From Roseovarius sp. (GTDB lineage: Bacteria; Pseudomonadota; Alphaproteobacteria; Rhodobacterales; Rhodobacteraceae): a stretch of 16,849 nt of DNA. Positions within the stretch are counted from its first letter, which is position 1; the number at the start of each line of letters is the position of its first letter. The translations under genes and the position numbers were made by a program. Location: the NCBI GenBank assembly GCA_023260815.1, contig JALQUE010000071.1:1-16849 (forward strand). The letters run 5' to 3'. Shown here in pieces: positions 14,901 to 16,849 of the stretch. The notes under the pieces are model-generated. The model was not told the DNA's origin and did no database searches. It worked only from the letters and a program-made list of their open reading frames with translations.

Positions 14901-16849
14901 ATGCTTGATAATTCCGTGATCCGTCTGGAAGTCCGTTCTGGTGCCGTTTCGATAATCCAGGCGCAGCAATACCAAGCATTTGACAGTGTGACCTTGGTCG
15001 ACCGGGCAAGCACCCTTGGTCAGCAACCCTATGTGGCGGTTCGCGAAGGCAATGACCTTGTGTTGCTTTATGCCGATGGCACAGAGGTCGTCCTTCAGGA
15101 TTACTTCCTCGGAGACACGCTTTTTGCGATGGATGGCCTGGGCGGCGCGATTGAGCTGCCGGTGGACGGGGCGCCGATCGGAATGATCGATGGCAAAGCC
15201 CTTTACGCTTTTGGTGGCGGGCCCGACGCTGCTGCATCCATTTTGGCCAATTCTTCGACCTTTTCACCTCTTGAACCACTGCTGACCAATGACTCGATCG
15301 GTGCGGGGTTGATCGGGGATGTGGGGAATATGGGTCTTGCCTTGGGCGGTGTGGGTGCCGGTGGCGTGGGCTTGGCCGTGATGGGCGGCGGAAGCAGTGC
15401 AGCGGTGCCATTCTTCGGGGCTGCCGCCAATACACTGGCCAATGCGACCACTGTGATTGCCGGTACGTTTGTCGCGGGCCCCGTGATTGCGGGTAATGGA
15501 CTGGTTGTCGATATCTACGATGCACAGGGCCAGATCATTCAGGCAGGTGTTCCGCTGAACGCCGATGGCTCGTTTTCTGTCACCTTGCAGGGCACCTTCG
15601 CGAATGTCATCGCCATCATGCGAGACACCAATGACGATCCTGATTATCGCGATGAAGCGACTGGCGCGAATGTCGACCTGAACGCGAGCTTGGCCGGTAT
15701 CGGTGCGGGGGATCCCCAGCCGAATGGCACGACCAATGTATCGCTTAACATCAACCCGGTGACCACGGTGGCGGCGCGCCTTGCTGGTGTCGGCGTCAAT
15801 GGAACGATCCCCACAGGCGGCATCACGCCTGAGAAGATCGCGGAAAGCATCCAGAAGGTGCAGGACAATTTTGGACTGTCCGATATCAACGGTGTCGTAC
15901 CCAAGCACATCTTTGACGAGGATTTTGACGATACTGACGGCGATATCGATGCAGGTGAAGAATACGGCCAGGTTCTGGCGATGCTGTCGGGCAAGGACAA
16001 GATCAACCAAGGGAATCAGAGCGCCACGATCGAGGAGTTTGTCGCGACGATTGTCCAGGGAGGGGATGATCAGAGAGTGCAATCTGCGGTGCGGTCACAA
16101 TTGCTGGCCGGTGCGCGTGAGTTCGAATTCAACAATTCGGGTAAAACCGAGTCCGAAGCCAACTTGTTAAGCTCGCCCACATTGGGCATTCAGCGGACGC
16201 CCGCCGTGAATAACGAGGGCGAGACTGTTGAGGAGGGGTTTTCCGCCCTTCTGGACGATTCTCTTAGCTGGGCATCGATACGGTCCGGTCCGAACCCCGC
16301 TGCAGAAGACATTGACGGCTTTCAGACGATTGTCGATACCGCCGCCGCCGTTCAGAGGGTTGCGGCCCTTGATGAGCGCGACGAGCTCTCTCAAGAGCTT
16401 CGTGATCAACTGACGGAAGGCAACCTCACGGCACTGGGATTGATAGGTCTGACCGAGCCGTCCCCGTATCTCGAGGGCTTCATTGCAAGGGTGCAAGCTG
16501 TCTTGGTCGACGCCGCCGATAGTGTCGCAGAACTGCAGGATCTTTTGGATGCAGAGATCGCCTCGCTGCTGATCACCACGGTGGAGCAGGCGGAGGGTAA
16601 TGTTGTGGTCACACTACCTGACCAGACCGAGACGGCGACGGTCACCTATTCTCCCGAGGGTGGACTCGGGGCGGAAGATCTGTTGGTGACGCGGGACGAT
16701 GCAGGCAACTGGGTGCTTCCCGACGATGCGCCGGAGGGGTTCGCGATTGACGGGAACGGCGTTCTGACGATCCCCAACGCGGCGTTGGAGTCCGAGTCTG
16801 AGGTGACGGTGACGGTTGAGGATGCGGCTGGCAACGAGGCTGATGCATC
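14901..16849 (+). CDS. BapA-type large secreted adhesin, N-terminal part (runs off window)
   Basis: At least 649 residues, open at the window end. An in-frame TAA directly before the ATG fixes the start; AAGG lies nine bases upstream. Residues about 1-105 resemble the BapA/LapF prefix domain (GNDLVLLYADGTEVVLQDYF at 50-69). A Gly-rich stretch (132-168) follows, as usual after that prefix. Then comes a beta-rich domain (185-295) with NADGSFSVTL and LNINPVTTVAARLAG. Residues 341-350 (DFDDTDGDID) are an acidic, possibly Ca-binding loop. A helical region covers about 360-560, and an Ig-like repeat begins near 565 and shows DDAGNW and VTVTVEDAAGNEADA. There is no Sec signal peptide, fitting type I secretion through a C-terminal signal outside the window. 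Such proteins mediate surface attachment and biofilm formation. The first Ig-like unit suggests a long repeat array ahead. Confidence 0.82.
   Translation, partial: MLDNSVIRLEVRSGAVSIIQAQQYQAFDSVTLVDRASTLGQQPYVAVREGNDLVLLYADGTEVVLQDYFLGDTLFAMDGLGGAIELPVDGAPIGMIDGKALYAFGGGPDAAASILANSSTFSPLEPLLTNDSIGAGLIGDVGNMGLALGGVGAGGVGLAVMGGGSSAAVPFFGAAANTLANATTVIAGTFVAGPVIAGNGLVVDIYDAQGQIIQAGVPLNADGSFSVTLQGTFANVIAIMRDTNDDPDYRDEATGANVDLNASLAGIGAGDPQPNGTTNVSLNINPVTTVAARLAGVGVNGTIPTGGITPEKIAESIQKVQDNFGLSDINGVVPKHIFDEDFDDTDGDIDAGEEYGQVLAMLSGKDKINQGNQSATIEEFVATIVQGGDDQRVQSAVRSQLLAGAREFEFNNSGKTESEANLLSSPTLGIQRTPAVNNEGETVEEGFSALLDDSLSWASIRSGPNPAAEDIDGFQTIVDTAAAVQRVAALDERDELSQELRDQLTEGNLTALGLIGLTEPSPYLEGFIARVQAVLVDAADSVAELQDLLDAEIASLLITTVEQAEGNVVVTLPDQTETATVTYSPEGGLGAEDLLVTRDDAGNWVLPDDAPEGFAIDGNGVLTIPNAALESESEVTVTVEDAAGNEADA

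Noticed and set aside
14726..14908. 60-codon plus-strand ORF overlapping the adhesin start.
   Set aside because: It has no ribosome binding site and lies in the AT-rich promoter zone; the overlap with the adhesin ATG appears accidental.
1..16849. CRISPR arrays, tRNA or rRNA genes, complete insertion sequences, attachment sites.
   Set aside because: I saw no regularly spaced repeats, no tRNA-like cloverleaf and no intact transposase with terminal repeats anywhere in the window.

Overview
The window looks like chromosomal DNA from an alphaproteobacterium, most likely of the Rhodobacteraceae/Roseobacter group. This rests on its high GC content, tightly packed ABC-transporter operons with ATGA overlaps, a UrtB with a long N-terminal extension, a full-length PobA and a DUF849/BKACE enzyme. 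This is inference from gene content; no rRNA or other phylogenetic marker is present.

Layout. (1) Positions 1-3055, plus strand: the 3' end of one sugar/polyol-type ABC ATPase, a second complete ATPase overlapping it, and a fused dihydroxyacetone kinase (DhaK+DhaL). This looks like the end of an uptake-plus-phosphorylation operon for a glycerol/dihydroxyacetone-like substrate. (2) Positions 3101-5190, minus strand: a graveyard. A multiply broken IS256-family transposase fragment is fused in frame to a PotA-like ATPase that is cut off after its Q-loop. Upstream of that lies a PotD-like binding protein whose N-terminal part is scrambled or frameshifted. The permease genes are missing, so a polyamine-type ABC operon has been destroyed, probably by IS-associated deletion. 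(3) Positions 5308-7644, minus strand: a beta-keto acid cleavage enzyme (BKACE), 4-hydroxybenzoate 3-monooxygenase (pobA), and an unannotated 36-codon ORF with a strong Shine-Dalgarno whose stop overlaps the pobA start. (4) Positions 7645-8492: a long leader/intergenic region without a convincing gene. It holds two back-to-back hairpins about 85 bases before urtA. (5) Positions 8493-14463, plus strand: a complete urtABCDE urea-type ABC importer with a terminator-like hairpin between urtA and urtB. (6) Positions 14464-14900: a regulatory-looking gap. (7) Positions 14901-16849, plus strand: the first 649 residues of a large BapA-type secreted adhesin that runs off the window.

How the parts work together: UrtA captures substrate in the periplasm, UrtB/UrtC form the channel and UrtD/UrtE power it. 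No urease genes are visible here. PobA makes protocatechuate for the beta-ketoadipate pathway, and the neighbouring BKACE may act on another beta-keto acid. The best candidates for something undescribed are the structured urtA leader and the small ORF translationally coupled to pobA. The decayed transporter is the clearest evolutionary story.
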